Shown here: in pieces, positions 1 to 8,631 of the stretch
Numbering within the stretch: position 1 is the first letter of the stretch
How the letters are laid out: each line of letters begins with the position of its first letter
Assembly: GCF_019733355.1 (NCBI RefSeq)
Contig: NZ_JAIHLQ010000001.1
Coordinates: forward strand, 1 to 64,000
Direction of reading: 5' to 3'
Length of the DNA: 64,000 nucleotides
DNA from: Pseudomonas baetica
GTDB lineage: Bacteria; Pseudomonadota; Gammaproteobacteria; Pseudomonadales; Pseudomonadaceae
The notes under the pieces: model-generated
Databases searched by the model: none
Told to the model about the DNA's origin: nothing
What the model saw: only the letters and a program-made list of their open reading frames with translations
Position numbers and translations under genes: made by a program

Positions 1-330
1 GCGGTTGGTTAAGATCTTTCGTCTCAACCGAGGCGCGCATTCTACAGCAGCCTCATTTGCTGTCAAGTGATTATTTTCAGAAGCTTTCGAAGAATTCTTC
101 AACAACTTCAACCACTTGCGCCTCCGATCTCTCGTCAGCGGGAGGCGAATTCTACAGCGTTACACGCTGCTGTCAACACCTCTTTTTCAACTTCTTTCTG
201 GCCTCGATAACCTGAAGCAACCCACTGCCGAAAACATCATAACTCATTGAATCTCAAGGAGTTTTCCGTTTCGACTGCGCCGGAAGTGGGGCGAATTATA
301 GGCTTCCAGAATCTGCCGTCAACCGTTAAT
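1..330 (-). promoter_or_regulatory. Tandem rRNA operon promoters (three) and leader start
   Basis: Read on the minus strand, three sigma70 promoters with identical geometry follow each other: TTGACG/TATAAT (-35 at 317-322, -10 at 295-300), TTGACA/TAGAAT (171-176, 149-154) and TTGACA/TAGAAT (61-66, 39-44). Each has a 16-bp spacer and a GC-rich discriminator (TCGCC or GCGCGCC), and A-rich UP-element-like DNA lies upstream of each -35. This arrangement, and the leader sequence running off position 1, fit the control region of a Pseudomonas 16S-23S-5S operon transcribed leftward out of the window. The boxA and 16S gene themselves are outside, so the identification rests on promoter architecture and family knowledge. 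The region contains no convincing protein gene. Confidence 0.85.
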
Positions 331-452
331 TTCTTTTTTCTATCGGTAGCCGGAAAAAGCCCCGTATATATAGACGCAGCCGCAGCGAGTGCGCAGTATA
401 TTGCCCAACGCCTAGAACAATACCCAGTTCCCACCTTGGACGATACCGCGCA

Positions 453-1340
453 ATGAATGACCAACCCCGCTCTCTTGCCTCCATGCTGTTCCCGGTTGGC
501 CTGCTCTTAATAGCCATGGCATCTATCCAGTCCGGCGCGTCTTTGGCCAAAAGCATGTTTCCGGTGGTTGGCGCTCAAGGGACAACCACCCTGCGCCTGA
601 TCTTCGCCAGCGTGATCATGTTGTTATTGCTGCGCCCATGGCGAGCGAAGCTAACCGCCAAGTCGTTGCGCACAGTGATCGTCTACGGCATGGCATTAGG
701 CGGTATGAACTTCCTCTTCTATATGTCTTTGCGCACGGTTCCGCTGGGAATCGCCGTTGCTCTCGAATTCACCGGTCCGCTGGCTGTAGCTATATATGCA
801 TCCCGTCGCGCCATCGATTTTCTATGGATCGGCCTGGCAGCAACCGGGCTGCTGCTGTTGATACCTACAGGAGCAACAACCGCCGGCATCGATGGGGTCG
901 GCGCCGGGTATGCGTTAGGTGCCGGCGTCTGCTGGGCGCTTTACATCCTGTTCGGTCAGAAGGCCGGTGCCGACAACGGTGTTACAACCGCTGCGTTAGG
1001 CGTGATGATCGCGGCTTTGTTTGTGGCCCCCATCGGTATCGTGCATGCCGGCGCGGCTCTACTGACGCCATCGCTGATTCCGATTGCCATTGGCGTTGCC
1101 ATCCTGTCCACCGCCCTTCCCTACACGCTGGAAATGGTCGCACTCACGCGTATGCCCGCACGCACCTTCGGTACGTTGATGAGCATCGAACCCGCGTTCG
1201 GAGCGTTGTCGGGACTGCTGTTCCTGCAGGAATACCTCACACTGTCACAATGGCTGGCGATCCTGTGCATTATCCTGGCTTCCGTCGGCGCGACCATGAC
1301 TATGGATAGCGCGGCCAAGCCTGTCATTGCGGCAGATTGA
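453..1340 (+). CDS. rhtA: EamA-family amino-acid exporter, RhtA-like
   Basis: A 295-residue inner-membrane protein, the usual length for RhtA, with about ten hydrophobic helices arranged as two EamA repeats (roughly residues 10-135 and 145-280). Family members export threonine, homoserine and other small amino acids by proton antiport. The sequence starts MNDQPRSLASMLFPVG and the hydrophobic segments follow at once. An early glycine-rich stretch (QSGASLAKSMFPVVGAQG, near residues 26-43) is typical of RhtA. It is transcribed away from the rRNA promoters to its left and stands alone. The substrate is inferred from family membership; a general drug/metabolite exporter is the alternative. Confidence 0.8.
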   Translation: MNDQPRSLASMLFPVGLLLIAMASIQSGASLAKSMFPVVGAQGTTTLRLIFASVIMLLLLRPWRAKLTAKSLRTVIVYGMALGGMNFLFYMSLRTVPLGIAVALEFTGPLAVAIYASRRAIDFLWIGLAATGLLLLIPTGATTAGIDGVGAGYALGAGVCWALYILFGQKAGADNGVTTAALGVMIAALFVAPIGIVHAGAALLTPSLIPIAIGVAILSTALPYTLEMVALTRMPARTFGTLMSIEPAFGALSGLLFLQEYLTLSQWLAILCIILASVGATMTMDSAAKPVIAAD

Positions 1341-1512
1341 AACAGGATTTGACGAAGGTCTGGCAATTGGCGTTCATTTAGGCCATGTTTAAGCCCTTAA
1401 CTCAGTGCCAGATATGGATTTTTTCGGATAGGGATATCGAAACGCTTAGAGTGCGAGCGAATACAGGCAGACCCGAGCGAGAGACTCGTGGCCGCTAGCT
1501 ATAAGGACAGTA

Positions 1513-1794
1513 ATGAAGCGAATTTTGATACTGGTAGCCGTACTCGCAGTCGCTGGCTGCGCGGCAACTTCGAAAACTTCGGTAAAGCACGGCAAGAAAG
1601 GACTGCACATCAACTGTTCGGGACTCTCGTCCTCTTGGGATCGGTGCTATACCAGCGCAGCTAATTCCTGCGCTCCGAAAGGCTACAGGGTCATCGCCAA
1701 ATCGGGGGATGCCGTGGAGGAACCAGGCGACTATCCGTTTGGCCTCAACCCCGCTGGCTACACAAGTCGCAGCATGATCGTCATCTGTAAATAG
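1513..1794 (+). CDS. Small predicted lipoprotein of unknown function
   Basis: A 93-residue protein with a short positively charged start (MKR), a hydrophobic stretch and the lipobox V-A-G-C, with the lipidated cysteine at residue 16, so the mature protein should be an anchored lipoprotein. The mature part has four further cysteines (in CSG, RCYT, SCAPKG and the C-terminal VICK), which may form disulfides in the periplasm. An AAGGA ribosome-binding site lies 6 bp upstream of the ATG. The gene ends one base before the convergent TetR gene. No family function is recognised. Confidence 0.7.
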   Translation: MKRILILVAVLAVAGCAATSKTSVKHGKKGLHINCSGLSSSWDRCYTSAANSCAPKGYRVIAKSGDAVEEPGDYPFGLNPAGYTSRSMIVICK

Positions 1795-1795
1795 A

Positions 1796-2359
1796 TCACG
1801 GCTGTGTAGCGATCTGGCGTCCAATCTCGTTGTGACTGGACTTCAGCACCGCTCGCTGAATGTCCGGCGTGGCCAGCATACGCGCCACCACCAGTGCCCC
1901 AACACACTGCGAAAGGACCGACCAGGCCAGACTGTCGCTCTCAAGTATCTGCGCCCAACGCTCTTGAAGCCGGCATATCCACAACTCTGCCTGTTCACGC
2001 ACCTGAATGTCCGAACGTGCGATTTCCGCCCCTAACGCTGGCAAGGCACAGCCGGATTCAGGCTGTTCAACGTGGGCCATACTCAAATAGTGCTTGAGAC
2101 AGCGTTCCAGTCGCTCACGATCCTGCGTGCCATGCCCGCCCAGTCGCTCAAGGCTTTGACCCAACTCTCGCTCGACGATGGCAGAGAACAACGCATCCTT
2201 CGACGAGAAGTGGCTGTAAAACGCCGCACCACTCAAGCCAATGGCCTTCATCAAGCCATCGACGCCAACCGTGGAAAACCCGGATCGCTTGGCTGAAAGC
2301 GCACTGCTCTGCAATAGTTTTTCCCGGGTTTCCAGTTTGTGACTGGCGGAGTAACGCAT
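1796..2359 (-). CDS. TetR-family transcriptional regulator
   Basis: An N-terminal TetR helix-turn-helix domain (about residues 8-58 counted from the chosen start MRYSASHK) includes the usual recognition segment SGAAFYSHFSSKDAL. The C-terminal half is a ligand-binding or dimerisation region. The longer reading frame begins 20 codons upstream, but the ATG at 2357-2359 has a GAGGG site behind it and matches family starts. It is divergent from the SDR gene at 2449, with a palindrome between them, so it most likely represses that gene and itself. The inducer is unknown. Confidence 0.82.
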   Translation of the reverse strand: MRYSASHKLETREKLLQSSALSAKRSGFSTVGVDGLMKAIGLSGAAFYSHFSSKDALFSAIVERELGQSLERLGGHGTQDRERLERCLKHYLSMAHVEQPESGCALPALGAEIARSDIQVREQAELWICRLQERWAQILESDSLAWSVLSQCVGALVVARMLATPDIQRAVLKSSHNEIGRQIATQP

Positions 2360-2421
2360 GTGTTTGCCCTCGATTGGCCGCCTTGACGTTGCCTGGATCC
2401 TAGCATAACGTTCGTTCACTT

Positions 2422-2431
2422 AACGATCGTT
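2422..2431. promoter_or_regulatory. Candidate TetR operator (AACGATCGTT)
   Basis: A perfect 10-bp palindrome AACGATCGTT sits in the 89-bp gap between the divergent TetR and SDR genes. It is flanked by near-symmetric T/A steps (TTAACGATCGTTTAA), which matches the size and symmetry of TetR-family operators. It lies 17 bp before the SDR start, where binding would block transcription. Assignment to this regulator is inference from position. Confidence 0.55.
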
Positions 2432-2448
2432 TAATAAAGGGGCTACCC

Positions 2449-3177
2449 ATGAATAACAAGAAGGTCGTATTGGTTGTCGGCGCAGGCGATGCGACAGGCG
2501 GCGCGATTGCCAAGCGCTTTGCCAGGGAGGGATTCATCGCTTGCGTCACGCGGCGCAGCGCCGACAAATTGCACCCGCTGGTGGAGTCGATTCTGGCCGA
2601 GGGTGGCGAAGCTCACGGTTTTGCCTGCGATGCGCGCAAGGAAGAAGACGTCATCGCGCTGATTGAAGACATCGAAACTCGCCTCGGTCCGATTGAAGTC
2701 TTCGTATTCAATATCGGCGCGAATGTGCCGTGCAGTATTCTCGAAGAAACCGCTCGCAAGTATTTCAAGATCTGGGAAATGGCCTGTTTTTCAGGTTTCC
2801 TCAATGCTCGCGAAGTGGCCAAACGCATGGTTACCCGTCAACGCGGCACCATTCTCTTCACGGGTGCTACCGCCGGACTTCGCGGGGCGTCGGGTTTCGC
2901 CGCGTTCGCGGGCGCCAAACACGGTATCCGCGCTCTGGCACAGAGCATGGCGCGTGAATTGGGGCCGATGAACATTCACGTCGCGCATGTAGTGGTCGAT
3001 GGCGCCATCGATACCGATTTCATCCGCAACAGCTTCCCCGAGAAGTACGCCTCCAAGGACCATGACGGTATTCTGAACCCCGAACACATTGCCGAAAACT
3101 ATTGGTATCTGCACAGTCAGCCACGGGATGCGTGGACGTTTGAGCTGGACCTGCGCCCTTGGAACGAGCGCTGGTAA
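2449..3177 (+). CDS. SDR-family protein with altered catalytic tyrosine
   Basis: A 242-residue Rossmann-fold protein with the N-terminal nucleotide motif GAGDATGG (residues 11-18) and an SDR layout throughout. The catalytic YxxxK is replaced by F153-A-G-A-K157, and the usual catalytic serine region reads TGATAG, so the classical proton donor is missing. The late segment HVAHVVVDGAIDTDF follows the substrate loop typical of the FAGAK type of SDR. It starts 90 bp from the divergent TetR gene and is followed 31 bp later by the DsbA-fold gene, so the two probably form a TetR-controlled operon. Substrate unknown; a non-oxidoreductase role is possible. Confidence 0.75.
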   Translation: MNNKKVVLVVGAGDATGGAIAKRFAREGFIACVTRRSADKLHPLVESILAEGGEAHGFACDARKEEDVIALIEDIETRLGPIEVFVFNIGANVPCSILEETARKYFKIWEMACFSGFLNAREVAKRMVTRQRGTILFTGATAGLRGASGFAAFAGAKHGIRALAQSMARELGPMNIHVAHVVVDGAIDTDFIRNSFPEKYASKDHDGILNPEHIAENYWYLHSQPRDAWTFELDLRPWNERW

Positions 3178-3208
3178 TCCCCTCCATAACAATAAAGAGA
3201 GTTCAGCG

Positions 3209-3808
3209 ATGATGAGCAAAACCGTGGAGTTCTATTTTGACCTCGGCAGCCCTGCCACTTACCTCGCCTATACCCAGTTGCCGAAGATATGCGCTGCGAC
3301 CAACAGCGAGTTGATCTACATGCCTATGCTGCTGGGCGGCGTATTCAAAGCCACCGGCAACGCCTCCCCGGCAATGATTCCGGCAAAAGGTCGCTACATG
3401 TTTCAGGATCTGGACCGCTACGCCAAACGCTATGGCGTCCCCCTGAGGTTCAACCCACACTTCCCCATCAACACGCTGATACTGATGCGCGCCGTAACAG
3501 GTGTCCAACTGCGTCAGCCAAATCGTTTCCAGGCCTTAATTGATTGCCTGTTTCGTGCACTTTGGGTAGAAGGCCGCAGCCTGGATGAACCAGCAACTGT
3601 CGCAGCGGTATTGAGCGAGCACGGTTTCGATCCACAAGAAGTACTGGCACTGACCAACGACGAAACCGTCAAAGCCGTTCTTAAGGAAAATACGGAAACA
3701 GCGGTTAAACGCGGAGTTTTCGGCGCGCCGAGCATGTTTATTGGCAAACAGATGTTCTTTGGCCAGGATCGCCTCGACTTTGTCGAGGAAGCGCTGCGCC
3801 AAGCCTAG
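3209..3808 (+). CDS. DsbA-fold isomerase, 2-hydroxychromene-2-carboxylate isomerase / GST-kappa type
   Basis: A 199-residue protein beginning MMSKTVEFYFDLGSPATYLAY. FYFDLGSPATYL is the family signature in which a serine replaces the CxxC motif of DsbA. The C-terminal GVFGAPSMFIGKQMFFGQDRLDFVEEAL is the usual cis-proline/active-site end of 2-hydroxychromene-2-carboxylate isomerases and kappa GSTs, which use glutathione. Two ATGs are in frame at 3209 and 3212; an AAAGAGAG site precedes both. It is the second gene of the presumed operon with the SDR, which suggests a small detoxification or aromatic-degradation module, but the substrate is not identifiable. Confidence 0.78.
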   Translation: MMSKTVEFYFDLGSPATYLAYTQLPKICAATNSELIYMPMLLGGVFKATGNASPAMIPAKGRYMFQDLDRYAKRYGVPLRFNPHFPINTLILMRAVTGVQLRQPNRFQALIDCLFRALWVEGRSLDEPATVAAVLSEHGFDPQEVLALTNDETVKAVLKENTETAVKRGVFGAPSMFIGKQMFFGQDRLDFVEEALRQA

Positions 3809-3820
3809 AGGAAGCCGTGA

Positions 3821-3846
3821 CTCAGGCGCTGGTATCAGCGCCTGAG
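3821..3846. terminator. Hairpin between convergent genes
   Basis: A perfect 10-bp inverted repeat (CTCAGGCGCT, 6-base loop, AGCGCCTGAG) lies in the 48-bp gap between the convergent DsbA-fold and aminopeptidase genes. No long T tract follows on either strand, so it may be a weak or bidirectional terminator. Confidence 0.5.
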
Positions 3847-3856
3847 TTGCAGTCGA

Positions 3857-5665
3857 TCAGATAGCCATAGTGCGAGTGTTCAGCCATTCCAGCGCCGCAC
3901 CATTGAGCAACGGGCTCAGACGCTCACGCACTTCGGCATGATAGGTGTTGAACCACTGTTTCTCTTCCTGCGTCAGCAGCGCTGGCTCCAGGCACCGAGT
4001 GTCGATCGGGCACAGCGTCAAGGTTTCAAACTTGAGGAATTCACCGAATTCACTGCTGCCCGCCTCACGGTTCATCGCCAGGTTCTCGATACGCACGCCC
4101 CAACGACCCGGACGATAAGTGCCAGGCTCGATGGACGTGATCATCCCTGGCTGCATCGCCGTCTGCGGTGCCGGCGCCGCTTGATAGGCAATGACTTGTG
4201 GGCCCTCGTGAACGTTGAGGAAATAGCCCACGCCGTGACCGGTGCCGTGACCGTAATCCACGCTCTCGGCCCAGATTGGCGCACGAGCGATGGCATCAAG
4301 CAACGGCGACAGAATGCCTTTCGGAAATTGCGCTCGCGACAGTGCAATCACGCCTTTCAAAACGCGCGTGCAATCGCGCTTTTGTTCTTCAGTCGGCGTA
4401 CCGACCGGCACCATCCGTGTGATATCGGTCGTGCCGCCCAGGTACTGACCACCGGAATCGATCAGCAGCAGACCATCGCCCTCGATCACCGCGTGCTCTT
4501 CTTCGGTGGCGTGATAATGCGGCATCGCGCCATTGGCGTTGAACGCAGCAATGGTGTTGAAACTCAGCGAAACATAATCAGGACGACGTTCACGGGCAGC
4601 GGTGAGTTTCTCGTCGATGGTCAATTCGGTGATGCGTTCTCGGCCCCAGGCCGACTCCAGCCAGGCGAAAAATTCGCACAACGCTGCGCCATCCTGCTCC
4701 ATTGCTTTGCGAATGTGCTGGGCATCGGCTTCGCTTTTTTGCGATTTGGCCAGCGTGGTCGGGTTCAAACCTTCGACCAGTTTCACGCCGCTGTCGAGGT
4801 TATCCAGCAGACCGCTGGTGACTCGGGCCGGATCCACCAGCAGGCTGGCGCCATTCGGCACAGCGCGCAAAGCGTCAGCCACTTCGCTGTAATCGCGCAG
4901 CGTCACGCCATCTTTTTCGAGCACTGCGCGCAAATCTGCATCAACCTTGCTCAAGGCCACGAACAGCATGGCTTGCTGTTGATTGATCAACGCGAAGGAA
5001 ACAAACACCGGGTTGAACGACACATCGCCGCCACGCAGGTTAAACAACCATGCAATGTCGTCGAGGGTGGCGATGAAATGCCAGTCGGCTCCGCGCTCGT
5101 GCAGTTTTTCGCGCAGTTTGCCCAACTTGTCGACACGGCTGACAGTCGCCTGTGGCGGCAGATGCTGATAGATCGGAGCATTCGGCAGGCTCGGGCGATC
5201 GCTCCAGACTTCCTTCAGCAAATCGATATCGGTACGCAGACGAGCGCCGCGTGCTTGAAGTTTACTGCTCAAGGTGCGCGCTGAAGCCACAGCCATCACC
5301 GCACCATCGACCGCAACTACGCTACCTTCCGGCGTCTGCTCGGCCAGCCAGTCCAACGGACTCGGCTGACCCGGTTGCAACTTGACCAGTTCAATGCCGC
5401 TCCCCTTGAGCTCCTTGGTCGCCTGTTCCCAGTAACGACTGTCGGCCCAGACGCCGGCGAAATCTTCGGTGACAATCAAAGTCCCGACCGAGCCATGAAA
5501 GCCCGAAAGCCATTGCCGGCCTTGCCAGTAGCCCGGCAGGTATTCCGACAAATGCGGATCGGCCGACGGCACCAACAACGCATGAATGCCTTCGCGGCGC
5601 ATCAGTTCGCGGGTCTGCGCGAGGCGGTGGGGCACCGATCCTTCGGTCGAGGTCTGGTTACTCAT
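3857..5665 (-). CDS. Xaa-Pro aminopeptidase (aminopeptidase P, M24B)
   Basis: A cytosolic dinuclear metallopeptidase that removes the residue before proline. With the chosen ATG (5663-5665, 5 bp after AGGAG) it has 602 residues, the long three-domain form like eukaryotic XPNPEP1 rather than the roughly 440-residue E. coli PepP. Two creatinase-type N-terminal domains (about 1-310) precede the pita-bread catalytic domain. Metal ligands are visible: D403 in LLLIDSGG, D414 in GGTTDITRM, H477 in HGTGHGVG, then glutamates in SIEPGTY and GVRIENL. ATGs at 5666-5668 and further upstream are possible but worse spaced. It is transcribed in the same direction as the cysteine desulfurase, 56 bp downstream of it. 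Confidence 0.88.
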   Translation of the reverse strand: MSNQTSTEGSVPHRLAQTRELMRREGIHALLVPSADPHLSEYLPGYWQGRQWLSGFHGSVGTLIVTEDFAGVWADSRYWEQATKELKGSGIELVKLQPGQPSPLDWLAEQTPEGSVVAVDGAVMAVASARTLSSKLQARGARLRTDIDLLKEVWSDRPSLPNAPIYQHLPPQATVSRVDKLGKLREKLHERGADWHFIATLDDIAWLFNLRGGDVSFNPVFVSFALINQQQAMLFVALSKVDADLRAVLEKDGVTLRDYSEVADALRAVPNGASLLVDPARVTSGLLDNLDSGVKLVEGLNPTTLAKSQKSEADAQHIRKAMEQDGAALCEFFAWLESAWGRERITELTIDEKLTAARERRPDYVSLSFNTIAAFNANGAMPHYHATEEEHAVIEGDGLLLIDSGGQYLGGTTDITRMVPVGTPTEEQKRDCTRVLKGVIALSRAQFPKGILSPLLDAIARAPIWAESVDYGHGTGHGVGYFLNVHEGPQVIAYQAAPAPQTAMQPGMITSIEPGTYRPGRWGVRIENLAMNREAGSSEFGEFLKFETLTLCPIDTRCLEPALLTQEEKQWFNTYHAEVRERLSPLLNGAALEWLNTRTMAI

Positions 5666-5720
5666 CATGTCTCCTGCCAATCACTTCATCGTTATTATTC
5701 GTAGCCGTTAGGTCGGCTGG

Positions 5721-6887
5721 TTAAAGACCTGTCGCCCAGAATGCCGGAGCACTGGCGCAGGCGGTTTTGATCAATTCTACGGCCTTGTCGATATCCTCGG
5801 CCGTTGTAAAACGGCCAAGGCTCAAGCGAATGGTGCGTTCGGCCAGACGTGCGTCATGCCCCAGCGCCAACAGCACATGGGACGGCGCGTTGCTTGCCGA
5901 GTTGCAGGCCGAGGTTGCGGAAAACGCCATCGAATGGCTCAGCGCCGCGCTGTTGAACTCGCCTTCGCCGAAGGTCAGGCTCAAGGTGTGCGGGATACGT
6001 TGGCTCGCGCTGCCGTTGAGATTTACGCCCGGCAGGCTCAGCAGTGGTTCGAGCAGGCGCTCGCGCAGCGCGACGATGGACGTCTTCTCTTCATCAAAGG
6101 AGGCTGCAGCCAAGGCAAACGCAGCGCCCATTCCGGCAATCTGATGGGTCGCCAGAGTCCCGGAACGAAGCCCTCCCTCGTGGCCGCCGCCATGAATCTG
6201 CGCCTGCAAACGTTGCTGCGCCCGCGGGCCGACATATAACGCGCCGATGCCTGTGGGACCATAAAGTTTGTGCGCCGAGAACGACATCAGATCCACTGGC
6301 CACTGCGCCAGGTCAATCGCTACCTTGCCAGCGCCCTGCGCCGCATCGACATGGAACAGTGCTTGGCGGCCACGCACGACCTCGCCGATGGCGGGGATGT
6401 CGTTGACCGTGCCGAGTTCGTTGTTGACCAGCATCAGTGACACCAGAAAGGTGTCATCGCGCATCGCTTCGCTGACAGCCTGCGGCGTGATCAGGCCGTC
6501 GGTGTCCGGCACCAGATAGGTCACGGCGATGCCGGCGTCCTGCAATTGGCGGGCGGTATCGAGGACGGCTTTGTGTTCGATCTGGCTGGTAATGATGTGG
6601 CCGCCCGGCACACCGCGCGCTTGGGCCACGCCTTTGAGGGCGAGGTTATTGGACTCGGTGGCACCGGAGGTCCAGACGATCTGTTCGGCTTGCGCGCCAA
6701 CCAGTTCGGCGACTTGCCGGCGAGCCTGCTCGACCGTTTTCCGGGCCTGTTGGCCGAAGGTGTGGGAGCTGGAGGCCGGGTTGCCGAAGTTACCGTGAAA
6801 CCCAAGACATTCGATCATCACCTGGATGACCCGCTCGTCCACCGGGGTGGTGGCGGCGTAATCGAAATACAACGGACGTGTGTTCAT
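5721..6887 (-). CDS. Cysteine desulfurase, NifS/IscS family
   Basis: A 388-residue PLP enzyme that takes sulfur from cysteine onto an enzyme cysteine. It opens with the family start YFDYAATTPVDERV. The cofactor lysine is K207 in SAHKLYGPTG, and the persulfide-carrying cysteine is C328 in ATSACNSAS. GGGHEGGLRSGTLATHQIAGMG is the usual PLP-phosphate segment. No iscR, iscU, hscA or fdx is nearby, so this is a stand-alone second desulfurase rather than the housekeeping IscS. It may feed tRNA thiolation or another sulfur carrier; the partner is not in the window. Confidence 0.85.
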   Translation of the reverse strand: MNTRPLYFDYAATTPVDERVIQVMIECLGFHGNFGNPASSSHTFGQQARKTVEQARRQVAELVGAQAEQIVWTSGATESNNLALKGVAQARGVPGGHIITSQIEHKAVLDTARQLQDAGIAVTYLVPDTDGLITPQAVSEAMRDDTFLVSLMLVNNELGTVNDIPAIGEVVRGRQALFHVDAAQGAGKVAIDLAQWPVDLMSFSAHKLYGPTGIGALYVGPRAQQRLQAQIHGGGHEGGLRSGTLATHQIAGMGAAFALAAASFDEEKTSIVALRERLLEPLLSLPGVNLNGSASQRIPHTLSLTFGEGEFNSAALSHSMAFSATSACNSASNAPSHVLLALGHDARLAERTIRLSLGRFTTAEDIDKAVELIKTACASAPAFWATGL

Positions 6888-7092
6888 AAAAGACTCGCAG
6901 AGCGTGTTCCGGGATCAGGAGACTCGTGTCTGCAAACGGCACAGCGCAGCCTCGTGAGCTGCGCGTCGGTTCGAGAGCGTCATCAATACCTGATCGGATG
7001 CCGTTAAAGAAGAACAACTTCATTTAAAAGTGCGTAGGAACGCTCCTGAAGCCGAGCTTAACAGGCATCGGGCCGGCGATTGAAGCAATGCG

Positions 7093-7707
7093 TCAGCTAA
7101 AGCTTTCGAGAAGTAACGGGTACAGCGAAATTACCAGTAACGTGGCCATTCCCCAGTTGAAAACACGCAACCAGCGCGGATCCTTCAGCACATTGCGCAA
7201 TAGCGTACCGCACGCGGCCCAGACGCCGACGCTCGGTAGATTGATAATGGCGAACACGGCGGCGATCACCAGCACATTGGTGAAGTAACCCTGCATCGGC
7301 GTGTAGGTACTGATGGCACCGATGGCCATGATCCACGCCTTGGGATTGACCCACTGGAACGCCGCAGCGCCCAGATAGCTGATCGGCTTGCCTTCGCCTT
7401 GCGCGCTGTCACCGACAGGCCCAGAGCGCGCGATTTTCCACGCCAGATACAGCAGGTACGCGGCGCCGACATAGCGCAGCACCGTATAGAGAATCGGATA
7501 GTTCTGAAATACCGCACCCAAACCAAAACCCACCGCCACCACCAGCACAAAGAAGCCGCAGGTGATGCCGAGCATGTGCGGGATAGTACGGTTGAAGCCG
7601 AAATTCACCCCCGATGCCAGCAACATGGTGTTGTTCGGCCCCGGCGTAATCGAGGTGACAAGGGCAAACAGGGCAAAGCCCAGCAGAAGATCAAGCGAGA
7701 GGGTCAT
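7093..7707 (-). CDS. LysE/RhtB-family amino-acid exporter
   Basis: About 204 residues with six hydrophobic helices and the family signature ITPGPNNTMLLASG near residue 20. A second motif, FQWVNPKAWIMAIGA, falls in the middle and is characteristic of the LysE superfamily. I use the ATG at 7705-7707; the frame extends three codons to a TTG at 7716 without a better ribosome site. Homologues export lysine, threonine, homoserine or cysteine derivatives; the actual substrate cannot be read from sequence. It is monocistronic. Confidence 0.85.
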   Translation of the reverse strand: MTLSLDLLLGFALFALVTSITPGPNNTMLLASGVNFGFNRTIPHMLGITCGFFVLVVAVGFGLGAVFQNYPILYTVLRYVGAAYLLYLAWKIARSGPVGDSAQGEGKPISYLGAAAFQWVNPKAWIMAIGAISTYTPMQGYFTNVLVIAAVFAIINLPSVGVWAACGTLLRNVLKDPRWLRVFNWGMATLLVISLYPLLLESFS

Positions 7708-7808
7708 GGTGGGCAATCCATCAAGGTCATTCAGATGTCGACCCTATCCCACGCTGTCCATTAAACCCATGGACAGTTAGGTAAAACTTCAAGCAGTACA
7801 GTTGGCTT

Positions 7809-8078
7809 TCAGCTTGAACGGCCGTGTAGCTGTACGGCACGCTCGGCACTCATTTCGCCTTGTTTATCGAAACCAAATGCTTTTTGCGACTGGCCAAGCA
7901 ACAAGGCTTTTTTCGCGTGGTATTCGTCAAAGGACAAACCACTGCGGTTGAGGGCCTCCATCGCTAACTCACGGGTTTCTTCGGGGGTGTAAGGACGTTG
8001 TTCCGGGGAGACATGGGTGGCACATCCGGCAAGCACGGAAACCACGAGCAACAGCGAAAGGGTCAGTAAACGATTCAT
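7809..8078 (-). CDS. Small predicted lipoprotein
   Basis: An 89-residue protein with a signal peptide ending in the lipobox L-A-G-C, with lipidated C19. The mature part is polar and helical (PEETRELAMEALNRSGLSFDEYHAKKALLL), without recognisable catalytic features. The ATG at 8076-8078 has an AGGACG site upstream. The longer frame adds 13 residues that would disrupt the signal peptide. Function unknown. Confidence 0.72.
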   Translation of the reverse strand: MNRLLTLSLLLVVSVLAGCATHVSPEQRPYTPEETRELAMEALNRSGLSFDEYHAKKALLLGQSQKAFGFDKQGEMSAERAVQLHGRSS

Positions 8079-8215
8079 GGGGCGCGTCCTGGCAAGCAGT
8101 GAGGAGTCGATGGACAAAGGCTACGCCCGGCCGCGCTCGTGCAAAAATCAACGCTCTCGATAGTGGCTATCAGAATTTGACCATCTCCCCGCGAACGGCT
8201 GATCCAGCTTTCGAA

Positions 8216-8581
8216 CTACCCGACCAAATGGCAGTGCAGCGCATCGTCATGACTGCGGGCGATGCTGCTCAGCACCTGAAACGAATTGAACGTTACGGTT
8301 TTCGCCTGATGGGCGCGGATCAACTGCCAAAAATCCTGTTCACCATTCTCGAAACTGCTGAATGCCGCCTCCCCCGCCTCGCGGCTCTGCCATTGCACAA
8401 AACTCAACACCCGCCGGCCATCGTCGCTGGCCTGCACACTGGCGCTGACAAACCCCTCGTAGCGCAGGGCCAAACGCTCGGTCTGCACCGACAACGCCAA
8501 GACCAGTGCCGTTTGCTGCCGAGGTTCGATCTCGAATTCGATCAACTGGGTGAAGCTACGATTTTTCGCTGATGCTTGCAT
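8216..8581 (-). CDS. Antibiotic-biosynthesis-monooxygenase-type protein, SoxR target
   Basis: A 121-residue single-domain protein with the ferredoxin-like alpha/beta fold of the ABM family: an opening beta strand FTQLIEFEI, a mid-section VSASVQASDDGRRVLSFVQW and the helix EAAFSSFENG. Family members are small cofactor-independent or quinone-handling monooxygenases that act as dimers. It is divergent from soxR, with a SoxR box sitting in the over-long spacer of its promoter, the same arrangement as the PA2274-soxR pair of P. aeruginosa. A GAGGGGG ribosome site is 7 bp upstream. The likely role is defence against redox-cycling compounds; the substrate is not known. Confidence 0.75.
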   Translation of the reverse strand: MQASAKNRSFTQLIEFEIEPRQQTALVLALSVQTERLALRYEGFVSASVQASDDGRRVLSFVQWQSREAGEAAFSSFENGEQDFWQLIRAHQAKTVTFNSFQVLSSIARSHDDALHCHLVG

Positions 8582-8631
8582 GAAAAGCCCCCTCGTATCT
8601 GTAAGGCGAATCTTGCGACTCGAAGGAGCGC

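Noticed and set aside
237-556. Short overlapping frames on both strands near the left edge.
   Set aside because: They cover the rRNA promoters and the rhtA start and show no protein-like features.
3938-5284. A 448-codon plus-strand frame opposite the aminopeptidase.
   Set aside because: Antisense shadow of a gene with complete metal-ligand motifs.
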